From Devosia sp. ZB163 (GTDB lineage Bacteria; Pseudomonadota; Alphaproteobacteria; Rhizobiales; Devosiaceae), in assembly GCF_028613635.1 (NCBI RefSeq), contig NZ_JAQRMY010000001.1, positions 167,778 through 231,777 on the forward strand: a stretch of DNA of 64,000 nt. Reading direction: 5' to 3'. This document shows positions 21,619 to 31,163 of the stretch, in pieces (within the stretch, counting starts at the first letter, position 1; each line of letters starts with the position of its first letter). A program made the translations under genes and the position numbers. Under the pieces are notes generated by a model. It did no database searches. It was not told the DNA's origin and worked only from the letters and a program-made list of their open reading frames with translations.

Positions 21619-24186
21619 ATGGATTTCGCTATGACCAAGACCGATCCGCGTTTCATCTACGAAGGCGACCGCACGCGCCACATCGCCTTCCCGCTCGGCG
21701 GCATCGGCGCCGGGGGCCTGGCGCTCTCGGGCAGCGGGCGGCTGGTCGACTGGTCGATCCGCAACCGACCGGGCCTCCAGAGTTTCAACGGCTACAGCCA
21801 CTTCGCCATCAAGGCGGAACGGGGTGGCGAGCTGCTCGACGCGCGCGTGCTCAACGGTCCCTATGAGGGCACCCCGACGGGCTCGCCGACGACGCGGAAA
21901 TTCTTCGACGGCTTCGGCTGGGGCGCCAACCGCAACACGCTGGCCGGCGTGCCCCACTTCGAGTCCACCACCTTCACCGGGCAGTTCCCGGTGGCGGAGG
22001 TGGATTTCCACGACGCGACCTTCCCCGGCAAGGTGAAGCTCACCGCCTGGAGCCCGTTCATCCCCACCAACGAACGCGATTCCTCGCTGCCGGCGGCGAT
22101 GTTCGAGATCGAGGTCACCAATACCGGCACGACCCCGGTCGACTACAGCATCGGCGGCACGCTCGGGAACCACGGCTGCCAGAACGGCCGGCACGGCTAT
22201 GCCGAAGCGGGCGGGGTGAAGTCGCTGCTGCTCACCGCCGCCGACGAGCTGCCCGACTGGCAGACCGGCGACGTGTCGATCGCCACCGACGCCGCCGATG
22301 TCGACCATATGGACTACCATTTCCGCGGCCAGTGGTTCGACGACCTGAACCTGTTCTGGCGCGAGTTCGCCCGCGCCGGCCGGCTGCCCGAGCGGCACTA
22401 CGACAAGCCGCGGCTCAACAAGAACATGTTCGACCAGCCCGAGCACGGCACCATCGCCGCCCGCGTCACCGTGGCCCCGGGCGAAAGCAAAACCATCCGC
22501 TTCGCCATCAGCTGGCACTTTCCGGTCGGGCAGGTCTACTGGCGTCCGGGGCAGGTCAACGGCGAGACCGGCACCTGGCGCAACTATTATGCGAGCCAGT
22601 GGGCCGACAGCCGCGCCGTCCTCGCCGAAGCCTTCGCGCGCTGGGACGAGCTGCGCGCCCCGACCTTTGCCTTCCGCGACACGCTGTTCGGCACCTCGCT
22701 CCCCGTAGACATCGTCGATGCGGTGCAGGGCACGATGAGTATCCTCCGCACCGCCACGGTGATGCGGCTCGAGAACGGTGAGTTCTGGGCCTGGGAGGGC
22801 CAGTTCACCGACGGGGGCAGTTGCGACGGCAGTTGCACCCATGTCTGGAACTACCAGCAGACGCTGCCCTACCTCTTCCCCGGGCTCGAGCGCACGCTGC
22901 GCGAGACCGACTACACCTACAACCAGCTGCCCAATGGCGGCCTGACCTTCCGCCAGGTCATCCCGCTCGGCTCGGGCTTCTTCCCGCTGAACCCCTGCGC
23001 CGACGGCCAGTTCGGCTCGATCATCAAGACCTTCCGCGACTGGAAGATTTCCGGCGATACCGAGTGGCTGAAGCGCTACTGGCCGAAGGTGAAGACCGCG
23101 CTCGAATATGCCTGGTCCGCCGACAACCCTGACCAGTGGGACCCCGAGCGCACCGGCATCCTCTGGGGCCGCCAGCACCACACGCTCGACATGGAACTGT
23201 TCGGGCCCAACTCCTGGCTCTCGACCATGTATGTCGCGGCGCTGAAGGCCGGGGCCGAGATGGGCCGCGCTGCGGGTGATACCGCCTTCGCCGCCGAACT
23301 CGAGCGCATGGGCAATGCCGGCGCCGACTATCTCAACCGCGAACTCTTCAACGGCCAATATTTCATCCAGAAGACCGACCTCGGCGACAAGGCGCTGATC
23401 GAGAAGTTCGACAAGGCCGTGGGCAAGGTCGGCGTCCTCGCCGATGGCTTCATGGAGACGTACTGGTCGGACGAGTACGGCGAAATGAAGTACCAGTTCA
23501 ACGATGGCTGCGCGACCGACCAGATCCTCGGCCAGTGGCACGCCGACCTCGCCGGGCTCGGAAGTTTTCTTGACCCGGACAAGGTGAAGACCGCGCTCGC
23601 CTCGGCCTATCGCCACAACTACCGCGCCGACCTCAAGGGTCACTTCAACCCCTGCCGCGTCTATGCCTACGAGGACGAAGGCGGCGTGCTGATCGCCACC
23701 TGGCCGGAGGGCACCACCAAGCCGGCCGTGCCGGCGCCTTATTCCGAGGAAGTGTGGACCGGGCTCGAATACATGCTCGCCTCGCACCTGATCTTCCGCG
23801 GCCTCACCGACGAGGGCCTCGCCATCGTCCGCACCGCCCGCGCCCGCCACGACGGCCATCGCCGCAACCCATGGAACGAGATCGAGTGCGGCAGTTACTA
23901 CGCCCGCTCCATGTCGAGCTTTGCGCTGGTCAACGCCTGGTCCGGCCTCAGCTACGATCTCACCAGGGGCGCCATCGGCTTCTCCCCCAAGGACGAGGGC
24001 GACGGCAGCTGGTTCTGGTCGGTGGGCGAGGGCTGGGGCGTCGTCACCCGCACCGGCAACCGGGTCCGGCTCGAAGTCCGCTACGGCAGCCTCGACCTCA
24101 AGGACCTCTCCTTCGCCGGCACGACCGCCCGCATCGGCCGCAAGCTTTGCGCCGGCGACACCGCAGACCTGACCCTCGGAGGCTGA
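21619..24186 (+). CDS. GH116-family glycoside hydrolase, possible exo-beta-D-arabinofuranosidase
   Basis: 855 residues, no signal peptide, so cytoplasmic. N-terminal beta-sandwich (FPLGGIGAGGLALSGSGRL, the family opening) to about residue 330, then an (alpha/alpha)6 domain with the GH116 hallmark CDGSCTHVWNYQQT (near 400) and ATDQILGQWHADLAGLG near 635, whose Asp is the likely acid/base. GH116 includes beta-glucosidases, beta-xylosidases, glucosylceramidases and, more recently, an exo-beta-D-arabinofuranosidase. Neighbouring GH172 and DUF4185 genes favour the last. MTKTD at 21631 is an alternative start; neither has a clear ribosome site, suggesting coupling to the permease. Confidence 0.85.
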   Translation: MDFAMTKTDPRFIYEGDRTRHIAFPLGGIGAGGLALSGSGRLVDWSIRNRPGLQSFNGYSHFAIKAERGGELLDARVLNGPYEGTPTGSPTTRKFFDGFGWGANRNTLAGVPHFESTTFTGQFPVAEVDFHDATFPGKVKLTAWSPFIPTNERDSSLPAAMFEIEVTNTGTTPVDYSIGGTLGNHGCQNGRHGYAEAGGVKSLLLTAADELPDWQTGDVSIATDAADVDHMDYHFRGQWFDDLNLFWREFARAGRLPERHYDKPRLNKNMFDQPEHGTIAARVTVAPGESKTIRFAISWHFPVGQVYWRPGQVNGETGTWRNYYASQWADSRAVLAEAFARWDELRAPTFAFRDTLFGTSLPVDIVDAVQGTMSILRTATVMRLENGEFWAWEGQFTDGGSCDGSCTHVWNYQQTLPYLFPGLERTLRETDYTYNQLPNGGLTFRQVIPLGSGFFPLNPCADGQFGSIIKTFRDWKISGDTEWLKRYWPKVKTALEYAWSADNPDQWDPERTGILWGRQHHTLDMELFGPNSWLSTMYVAALKAGAEMGRAAGDTAFAAELERMGNAGADYLNRELFNGQYFIQKTDLGDKALIEKFDKAVGKVGVLADGFMETYWSDEYGEMKYQFNDGCATDQILGQWHADLAGLGSFLDPDKVKTALASAYRHNYRADLKGHFNPCRVYAYEDEGGVLIATWPEGTTKPAVPAPYSEEVWTGLEYMLASHLIFRGLTDEGLAIVRTARARHDGHRRNPWNEIECGSYYARSMSSFALVNAWSGLSYDLTRGAIGFSPKDEGDGSWFWSVGEGWGVVTRTGNRVRLEVRYGSLDLKDLSFAGTTARIGRKLCAGDTADLTLGG

Positions 24187-24188
24187 CC

Positions 24189-25306
<1,118 letters not shown>

Positions 25307-25307
<1 letters not shown>

Positions 25308-26533
25308 TGCAGATTCACCGTAGCAACGCCACTGACGCGCTGGTGCGGGAAGAGCACCCCCACCCCTGTCCCCTCCCCGCAAGGGGGAGGGAGACGCCAA
25401 CTGCGATGCCGGTGTTCTGGTCTCCTCCCCCCTTGCGGGGGAGGGACAGGGTGGGGGGTACTCTTCTCGCGCTGTGCCATGCCTTGGCTCTGCTTGCCTT
25501 CGCCGTCGCCAGCCCCACCCTCGCCGCCGGCTACACCGTCACCTCCGAGAAGGTGAAGGCACTCACCGGCCCCAACGCTCCCGCGCCGATGAAGGGCCCG
25601 GACATCTGCGGCACCGACCTCGGCACCATGGCCGAGATCGACGGCAGGATCGTTCTCGCCTTCGGTGACACCTTCGGCTGGAAGGAGAACGCCTGCATCC
25701 GCTTCGGGCCGAACTGGCGCTCCAACGTGGTCGCCTTCACCTCGGACCTCGACGCCTCGGACGGCATCGTCATCGACGACTGGGTGACCGGCGACGACGG
25801 CAAGGCGGTCGAGATCGCGAGGGGCGGGCACCAGGACGCGTTCAAGGGCGAGCAGACCAAGATCCCCACCGCCATGGTGACGGTCGGCGATACGCTCTAC
25901 CTCCATTACATGTCGGTGAACGGCTTTTCGTCGATGGGTGGGGTGTGGCTCTGCAACTTCTCGCGCTTCATCTCGTCGACCGATGGCGGCAAGACCTGGA
26001 GCCCGGGGCCGGACGAGTTCGGCAGCTTCAAGTCGAGCTTCAACATGCTGGCGCTGTCGGCCCAGCCGGGCGCCGGCAACGAGGACGGCCAGTACGTCTA
26101 TGCGGTCGGCACGCCCTGCGGCCGCTTCTCCGGAGCCCGCGTCGGCCGTGTTGCGGCGGACAAGGTGCTCGACACCAAGGCCTGGGAATACTTCGACGGC
26201 AGCGGCTGGGTCAGCGATCGGGCGCAGGCCGTGGAAGTCATCAAGCCCGGTGCCGGCGAAGGCTCGCTGGTCTGGAACCCCGGCATCAAGCTCTGGATGT
26301 ACACCACACTCAACGAACTCTCGGAAGCCATCGAGCTGCGCTTCGCCGAGCGGCCGGAAGGCCCGTGGTCGGCGCCCGAGGTGCTGGCCCGCGGCTCCGA
26401 CTACGCCCAGGCTTACAACGCCTACATGACCCCGTCATGGATCGCCGAGGATGGGCTGAGCTTCTGGTTCGTGATGAGCCAGTTCGGGCCGTACAACACC
26501 TACGTGATGAAGGCCACGCTGACGCCGGAGTAA
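25307..26533 (+). CDS. Secreted DUF4185 (GH183-type) protein, probable endo-D-arabinanase
   Basis: 408 residues from ATG 25307 or 360 from GTG 25451. From residue 49 on: signal peptide (GGTLLALCHALALLAFAVAS, cleavage near LAA), then a five-bladed-propeller-like DUF4185 domain with TDLGTM and FGDTFGW, whose aspartates match the conserved acidic pair of the family, plus bulge SSTDGGKTWSPG. DUF4185 proteins include the GH183 endo-D-arabinanases. Residues 16-48 are encoded by a palindromic repeat. ATG 25307 is coupled to the ATPase stop, while GTG 25451 has GAGGGACAGG just upstream; the latter gives a normal signal peptide, so it is the more likely functional start. Confidence 0.82.
25354..25459. 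repeat. GC-rich palindromic repeat, copy 4, overlapping a gene start
   Basis: A variant with GCAA/TTGC loops: CCCTCCCCGCAAGGGGGAGGG (25370 region) and CCTCCCCCCTTGCGGGGGAGG (25424 region), 45 bases apart. It lies between the operon-coupled ATG of the DUF4185 gene and its signal peptide, is open in that frame, and its last bases supply a ribosome-site-like GGGAGGGACAGG for GTG 25451. Confidence 0.8.
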
Positions 26534-26534
26534 G

Positions 26535-26631
26535 CCCTCCCTCCCCCTTGAGGGGGGATCGAGGGAGGGGTGGTCCTGTGATCACCGACGGACCCCCACC
26601 CCCAGCCCCTCCCCTCAAGGGGGAGGGGTGC
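26535..26631. repeat. GC-rich two-arm palindromic repeat, copy 5
   Basis: A complete element beginning right after the DUF4185 stop and ending at the stop of the convergent small gene, so it doubles as a bidirectional hairpin region. Arms CCCTCCCCCTTGAGGGGGGAT and CCTCCCCTCAAGGGGGAGGGG flank GATCACCGACGG. Confidence 0.85.
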
Positions 26632-26637
26632 GGCCCC

Positions 26638-26808
26638 TCAATCGTAGGTATCTTCCTCGGCCCCGGCGCTGCGGAATCCCGCCGCACCCGGCATTTCGTG
26701 ATCGGCCTGCTTGGCGCCGGGCTTGTCCTCCGCCCGCTTCTTGATCTCGTCGCGCTTGTCCTGCTTGGCGTGCCGCGTGTCCTGCTTGTGGCCCTTGTGC
26801 TTGTCCAT
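26638..26808 (-). CDS. Small lysine-rich hydrophilic protein of unknown function
   Basis: 56 residues (MDKHKGHKQDTRHAKQDKRD at the N-terminus, acidic C-terminus ending EEDTYD). A strong AAGGAGG lies 7 bases before the ATG and the codons match its neighbours, so it is probably a real gene although short. Highly charged, with no membrane segment or cysteine; likely disordered, perhaps a stress or nucleic-acid-associated protein. No family recognised. It stands alone between two palindromic repeats. Confidence 0.6.
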   Translation of the reverse strand: MDKHKGHKQDTRHAKQDKRDEIKKRAEDKPGAKQADHEMPGAAGFRSAGAEEDTYD

Positions 26809-26881
26809 CTCGCGCCTCCTTTCGACTGAAGAGGAAACGCATGAGGGCGGCTTTGGGTCCGTCAGGAACCCGGACTCTGCC

Positions 26882-26952
26882 GCCTCCCTCCCCCTTGAGG
26901 GGAGGGATCGAGGGAGGGGGTGGTCCGGTGATCGCCGATAGACCCCGCCCCC
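26882..26952. repeat. GC-rich palindromic repeat, copy 6 (one arm plus spacer)
   Basis: CCTCCCTCCCCCTTGAGGGG followed by AGGGATCGAGGGAGG and the spacer GGTGATCGCCGATAGACCCC. It lies between the small basic-protein gene and the stop of the epimerase-like gene, leaving little other intergenic sequence. Confidence 0.8.
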
Positions 26953-26959
26953 TGAAGCG

Positions 26960-27946
26960 CTACCGCCCTAGCGCCAGCTGCTCCGACGTGATCCGATCCA
27001 TCAGCGGATCGAGCTCCATGTTGACCGGCGCATCGGACGTGAGCCGTTCCTTGAGGAAGCCGATCGATTCCGCCAGCACCTCGTCGAGGTCCTCGGAGCA
27101 TTTGAAATCGCCGGCGACGCGCTTCACCTTGGAATTGTCGAACAGCGCCGACCAGGTCTTGTCGCCGATCAGCGGGCCTTCCCACGCCTTGTTGTAGGCG
27201 ACGAGCGTGTCCGACGGCACGTGGACGATATTGGGGGCGAGCCCGACCCCGCGGCCGATCGCCTTGTAGATGTCGTCCCAGCTGTAGCCGCGGTCCGAAG
27301 TGATGTGGAAAATCTCGCCCAGCGCCGCATCCTTGCCGAACAGGTTGACGAAGGGCACGGCGAAATCGCGGCTCCGCGTCAGCGTCCACGGCGAGGTGCC
27401 GTCGCCGGCGACGATCACGGGCTTGCCCTGCTGCATGCGGCGGATGACGATGTCGCCCTCCCCCATCATGGTGGGCAGGCCCGTCCGCACCGTGTGGCTG
27501 GGGCGCACGATGGTCCACTGCAGGCCCGTCGCCTCCGCCACCATCTTCTCGCAGGCGATCTTGGCCTGGCTGTAGGCCCAGTACGGGTTCACCGCCGGGG
27601 TCTTCTCGGTGATGATGTAGTGCCGCGCCGGCTTCTCGTAGACCGAGGCCGACGAGATAAAGATGTATTGCCCGGTCTTGCCGGCGAAGGTCGCGATGTC
27701 CTCGGCCATCTGCTCGGGCGTGAACACCATGAACTGCGCCACGACATCGAAGTGCATGTCGCCGAGTTTGCGGTAGCTCGCCGGGTCCTTCATGTCCCCC
27801 ACGATCGAGGTCACCCCCGCCGGCAGCGCCGCATCGCGCAGGCCGCGGTTGAACACGCTGACCTTGTGGCCCTCAGCCACCGCATACTCGACGCACGGCA
27901 GCGAAATCTGCCCGGTGCCGCCCACGAACAGGACATTGAGCCCCAT
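26960..27946 (-). CDS. NAD-dependent epimerase/dehydratase family protein
   Basis: 328 residues, extended SDR. N-terminal FVGGTGQISLPCVEYAVAEG is the nucleotide-binding glycine motif; SSASVYE and YWAYSQAKIACE provide the Ser and Tyr-x-x-x-Lys catalytic residues (YSQAK). It resembles atypical eSDRs annotated as nucleotide-sugar epimerases or reductases. ATG 27946 has GAGGGAGGG upstream. It lies beyond the arabinan locus on the opposite strand, so participation in sugar processing is only possible. A hairpin with T5 immediately precedes the ribosome site. Confidence 0.85.
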   Translation of the reverse strand: MGLNVLFVGGTGQISLPCVEYAVAEGHKVSVFNRGLRDAALPAGVTSIVGDMKDPASYRKLGDMHFDVVAQFMVFTPEQMAEDIATFAGKTGQYIFISSASVYEKPARHYIITEKTPAVNPYWAYSQAKIACEKMVAEATGLQWTIVRPSHTVRTGLPTMMGEGDIVIRRMQQGKPVIVAGDGTSPWTLTRSRDFAVPFVNLFGKDAALGEIFHITSDRGYSWDDIYKAIGRGVGLAPNIVHVPSDTLVAYNKAWEGPLIGDKTWSALFDNSKVKRVAGDFKCSEDLDEVLAESIGFLKERLTSDAPVNMELDPLMDRITSEQLALGR

Positions 27947-27959
27947 GCAACCCTCCCTC

Positions 27960-27991
27960 AAAAACAGCCGGCCGGAAGAGCATCCGGCCGG
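27960..27991 (-). terminator. Hairpin plus T5 just upstream of the epimerase gene
   Basis: On the minus strand CCGGCCGG (27984-27991), an 8-base loop and CCGGCCGG (27968-27975) are followed by CTGTTTTTG. This is a good intrinsic terminator for the upstream gene 28090-28557, but it ends within about 4 bases of the epimerase ribosome site, so it could also act as an attenuator. Confidence 0.6.
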
Positions 27992-28089
27992 TCGCTGAAA
28001 AACTGACGACGCCCGCGCGCGGCGGGCGCCATCTGACCTTAGGCGGCTATCGCCCGTGCCGCTACCTCATTGCGAAGTGGGCCCGGTCT

Positions 28090-28557
28090 TCAATCGGGAA
28101 CCGGTGCCCCCTCGCCCGCGGGAGCCGGTTCTTTCATCGCCCGAGGCTCGCACCATCCGTCGATCAGATGCAGGCCATCGACGCACCCGGTCAGTTCCGC
28201 CGGGGATGTGTCCCACCCCGCGGGCGCCCGGTTGACGAAGAGCTTCACCGACAGCCGCGTTACCACGGCCGGTGCTCCCTCGCCCGCGGGAGCCGGCTCC
28301 ACCTTGGCGCGCGGCTCGCACCATCCGTCGATCAGGTACAGGCCTGCGACGCACCCGGTCGGTGCAACCGAGGCTGGCGCCCCTTGCTGGGCCAGCCGGA
28401 TCCTTGCTTGCGCCATCTGCGCGGGGTCCTCGGAACCCGGATTGTCGAAGACGAAATTCGCCCCCGCAGCGTGGGCCTCCGCGACGACCGGCATTGCCGG
28501 TGCCAACGCCAGAAGAGCCGCGACCGCAAGGCTCGAGAGCAGCTGTTTGGTGTCCAT
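28090..28557 (-). CDS. Secreted Cys-module repeat protein, short paralogue
   Basis: 155 residues. Signal peptide MDTKQLLSSLAVAALLALAP to about AHA (residue 30). The C-terminal half contains two near-identical modules of about 29 residues, each with GCVxGLxLIDGWCEPRA followed by EPAPAGEGAP; the two cysteines per module could form a disulfide. Start, leader, signal peptide and 3' end closely match those of the next gene upstream (28729-30264), so these are duplicated paralogues whose middle parts diverged. No enzyme domain. Function unknown; extracytoplasmic. Confidence 0.75.
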   Translation of the reverse strand: MDTKQLLSSLAVAALLALAPAMPVVAEAHAAGANFVFDNPGSEDPAQMAQARIRLAQQGAPASVAPTGCVAGLYLIDGWCEPRAKVEPAPAGEGAPAVVTRLSVKLFVNRAPAGWDTSPAELTGCVDGLHLIDGWCEPRAMKEPAPAGEGAPVPD

Positions 28558-28620
28558 TCCTGGTCTCCTCACCGCGCCCTGCCTGGGCCGAACTAGGTGG
28601 AGCGACAAAGGTTCCCCATC
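28555..28620 (-). repeat. Duplicated gene leader (copy A)
   Basis: The 66 bases upstream of the short paralogue are almost identical to 30262-30327 upstream of the long one (a few substitutions), including GAGGAGACCAGGA before ATG and the shared block AACCTTTGTCG. It marks a gene duplication that carried its promoter region with it. The 171-bp gap to 28728 otherwise holds the 3' flank of the other copy. Confidence 0.8.
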
Positions 28621-28728
28621 ATCGGATGCACTGCGCAACCAGTCAGCGCCCTGGTGCGGACCTCAGCCAGCCGTTGCTCCCGCCTCGGTGCGCTGAGGCC
28701 CGTCCCGCTACTTCATTGCGAGCCGGGC

Positions 28729-30264
28729 CTAGTCACCGACCGGCAGGCACCGGCCCTCGACGAGTTGCTGACCCTCGGGACACTGGATCGGGGGAGGCGC
28801 CTGTTCGGCAGGAGCTTGCTCAGGGGCGGCCTGCTCGGGGGCAGCCTGCTCGGCAGGAGCGGTTTGCTCCGGAGGAGCGGTTTGCTCCGGGGGAGCAGCT
28901 TGTTCCTGCGGCGCAGCTTCCTTGGCTGGAGGCGCCTCCTGCTGGGCGGGCGCTGCCTTCTCCTCGGCCGGGGCCGGCTCCTGCGGGGGCGCGATCGGGG
29001 CGCACTGGCCTTCCAGCAGCTCCTGGCCGTCCGGGCACTGAACTGGAGCCTGCTGTTCGGCCGGGGGCTCCTTTTCTGCGGGGGCGGCCTCTTCAGCCGG
29101 TGCTGCCTCCTCTGCCGGGGCAGTTTCCTCAGCCGGTTTTGCCTCCTCTGCAGGTTTCGGCTCTTCAGCCGGCTTGGTTTCCTCGGCCCGAGGCGTTGCT
29201 TCATCTGCTGCCGGCGCCTGCTCCTCGGCCGGAGCCGTTTCTTCGGCCGGAGCCTGCTCCTCGCCCGATGCGACCGGAGCGCACTGGCCTTCGATCAGTT
29301 GCTGACCGGCCGGGCATTCGGTCGGAGTAGCCGGGGTCTCCTCGGCCGGGGCTGCCTCGTCGGCCGGGGCTGCCTCCTCGGCTGGCGCAGCCTGTTCATC
29401 CTGCTGGGTCTGCTCCTGGGCCTGCGGCAGTTCCTGCGCCGCCTGCTCGGGCTCGACCGCATCGGGTGGCGCCGCCTCGGGCGTGGGGGGCTCGACCTCG
29501 GGCGCAAAGACCGGAACCGTGTCTCCGGTGATGTCGGGGGTCTGCGCCTCGGCCGGATCGCTCACGGGCGTCGCCTCGACCACCGGGACCTCGACCTTGG
29601 CCTGTTGCTGGATGAAGTCGAGGTCGATGGCGTCGTTGACGACGACATTGTTCTCGACGCTCACCGGCCCGACCAGCTCGGTCTCGCGCAGGAGCTCGGG
29701 TCTCCGATCCTCGAGGATAACGTTCACCGCCAGATTGACCGAAACGAAGTTGACCACCGGCACGAACACCCAGTCGTCATCCGCCGCCGGCTCGCGGACG
29801 TTCACCGCCAGGTTGAGCTGGAAGCCTTCCTCTTCGGGCGGCAGCGGCGCCCAGCCGACAATCCGGTCGCTCCGGCGCCAGCTCACCCAGGCGGGAGCCC
29901 AGCGGTTCCCCGGCACCCAGCACCAGCCCAGCCGCCGGTCGCGGAACCACCGGCCATAGTGATAGACGGCCCAGGCGAACGGCTCCGGCGACTTGAAGAA
30001 CCAGCCTCGGCCGGCGAGCCAGACCCAGCGTCCGCGCGTATAGGGCCACCAGCCCGCATCGACGCGCGGGCAGAACACATACCTGTAGCGCGGGTCCCTC
30101 ACCCACAGGCCATGCGACCCGAGGTTGTCGAAGAAGATGTTGAAGCTCACCCGCACATCCTGGGCCTGCGCGACGCCCGGCATCGCCGGCACCGGCACCG
30201 TCGCCGGCGTCACCGCCAGAAGAGCCGCGAGCGCAAGGCTCGAGAGCAGCCGTTTGGTGTCCAT
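28729..30264 (-). CDS. Secreted DUF6600-like protein with Ala/Glu/Pro-rich tail and Cys modules
   Basis: 511 residues. Signal peptide to about AQA (residue 34). Residues 35-140 are a Trp/Tyr/Arg-rich domain (WVWLAGRGWFFKSPE, WCWVPGNRWAPAWVSWR) as in DUF6600 proteins. Residues 220-510 are low-complexity Ala/Glu/Pro/Gln sequence interrupted by three modules of the form CPxGQxLxEGxCxPV (near 330, 423 and 500). Shares leader and signal peptide with the short paralogue at 28090. Probably periplasmic or envelope-associated, the tail perhaps spanning the periplasm; binding partner unknown. Repetitive codons make the length prone to change. Confidence 0.75.
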   Translation of the reverse strand: MDTKRLLSSLALAALLAVTPATVPVPAMPGVAQAQDVRVSFNIFFDNLGSHGLWVRDPRYRYVFCPRVDAGWWPYTRGRWVWLAGRGWFFKSPEPFAWAVYHYGRWFRDRRLGWCWVPGNRWAPAWVSWRRSDRIVGWAPLPPEEEGFQLNLAVNVREPAADDDWVFVPVVNFVSVNLAVNVILEDRRPELLRETELVGPVSVENNVVVNDAIDLDFIQQQAKVEVPVVEATPVSDPAEAQTPDITGDTVPVFAPEVEPPTPEAAPPDAVEPEQAAQELPQAQEQTQQDEQAAPAEEAAPADEAAPAEETPATPTECPAGQQLIEGQCAPVASGEEQAPAEETAPAEEQAPAADEATPRAEETKPAEEPKPAEEAKPAEETAPAEEAAPAEEAAPAEKEPPAEQQAPVQCPDGQELLEGQCAPIAPPQEPAPAEEKAAPAQQEAPPAKEAAPQEQAAPPEQTAPPEQTAPAEQAAPEQAAPEQAPAEQAPPPIQCPEGQQLVEGRCLPVGD

Positions 30265-30327
30265 TCCTGGTCTCCTCACCGCGCCCTGCCCGGGCCGAAC
30301 TAGGTGGGACGACAAAGGTTCCGCATT
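30262..30327 (-). repeat. Duplicated gene leader (copy B)
   Basis: Near-identical counterpart of 28555-28620, upstream of the long paralogue. Conservation over non-coding bases suggests a recent duplication or a shared regulatory element. Confidence 0.8.
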
Positions 30328-30350
30328 GAGGGGAGTCTGGCCGCGTCAGC

Positions 30351-31163
30351 TCAGTCGCGCTTGACCTTGCGGATGGCGCCGGCCTGGGGGTCGTAGCCGT
30401 GGGAGGCGAGGAGGAAGGCGGCGAGGCCGCAGCCGGTGACGACGGCGAGCGAGACGAGGTTGAGCTGGCCGTACATGGCGAAGCGGATGAGCTCGACCGC
30501 GTGGGTGAAGGGGTTGACGACGCTCAGCCAGTAGACGATGTCGGCCCCCGCCTCGCGCAGCTTCCACAGCGGGTAGAGCGCGGAGGAGAGGAAGAACATC
30601 GGGAAGACGACGAAGTTCATCATGCCCGCGAAGTTCTCGATCTGCGGGGTGTAGACCGAGACCAGCAGCCCGATCGAGCCCAGCATCAGCCCTGCGAGGA
30701 TGATGGCCGGAATAGCGGTGAGATAGCCGATATCGGGCACGCCATAGCCGACGAGGCGCGCAATGAGGAGGAAGGCATAGGACTGCAGCAGCGCAAGGAT
30801 CGTCGCCCCGGTGATCTTGGCAAAGAGCAGGAACCCGCGCGGCAGCGGCGTCACCAGCATCACGCGCATGACGCCGGCCTCGCGGTCATAGACCATCGAG
30901 AGGGCCGACTGCATGCACTGGAAGAGGATCACGATGCCCACGAGCCCGGGCAGGATGTACTCCTGGTAGGGCGTGTAGGTCTTGTAGGGCGCGACGATCG
31001 AGACGCCGAGCAGGTCGTGCAGGCCCGTCGCGAAGACGAGCAGCCACAGCGCCGGCCGCACCAGCGCCGAGAGCAGCCGCTCGGTCTGGCGCAGGAACTT
31101 CTGGATCTCGCGCCAGGTGATGGCATAGACGCCGAGCCAGAGGTGGGCGAGCGTTACTGGCAA
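30351..31163 (-). CDS. ABC-2 type permease of the PQQ-dependent alcohol dehydrogenase system (PedC-like)
   Basis: 270 residues, six membrane segments, ABC-2/DrrB topology (QSALSMVYDREAGVMRVML loop). It matches the permease found with quinoprotein alcohol dehydrogenases (PedC family). No ATG is available; TTG 31163 overlaps the last codons of the upstream SBP gene, indicating coupling. Its cognate ATPase is likely the one at 36561 on the opposite strand. In methylotrophs related ABC parts belong to lanthanide-utilisation clusters, so metal or metallophore handling is conceivable. Confidence 0.85.
   Translation of the reverse strand: MPVTLAHLWLGVYAITWREIQKFLRQTERLLSALVRPALWLLVFATGLHDLLGVSIVAPYKTYTPYQEYILPGLVGIVILFQCMQSALSMVYDREAGVMRVMLVTPLPRGFLLFAKITGATILALLQSYAFLLIARLVGYGVPDIGYLTAIPAIILAGLMLGSIGLLVSVYTPQIENFAGMMNFVVFPMFFLSSALYPLWKLREAGADIVYWLSVVNPFTHAVELIRFAMYGQLNLVSLAVVTGCGLAAFLLASHGYDPQAGAIRKVKRD

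Noticed and set aside
20662-23859. A 1065-codon open frame antisense to the permease and GH116 genes
   Set aside because: High GC with strong third-position bias leaves antisense frames open. The sequence is low-complexity Arg/Gly/Ala/Val, has no domain, and the sense strand has clear families and conserved motifs.
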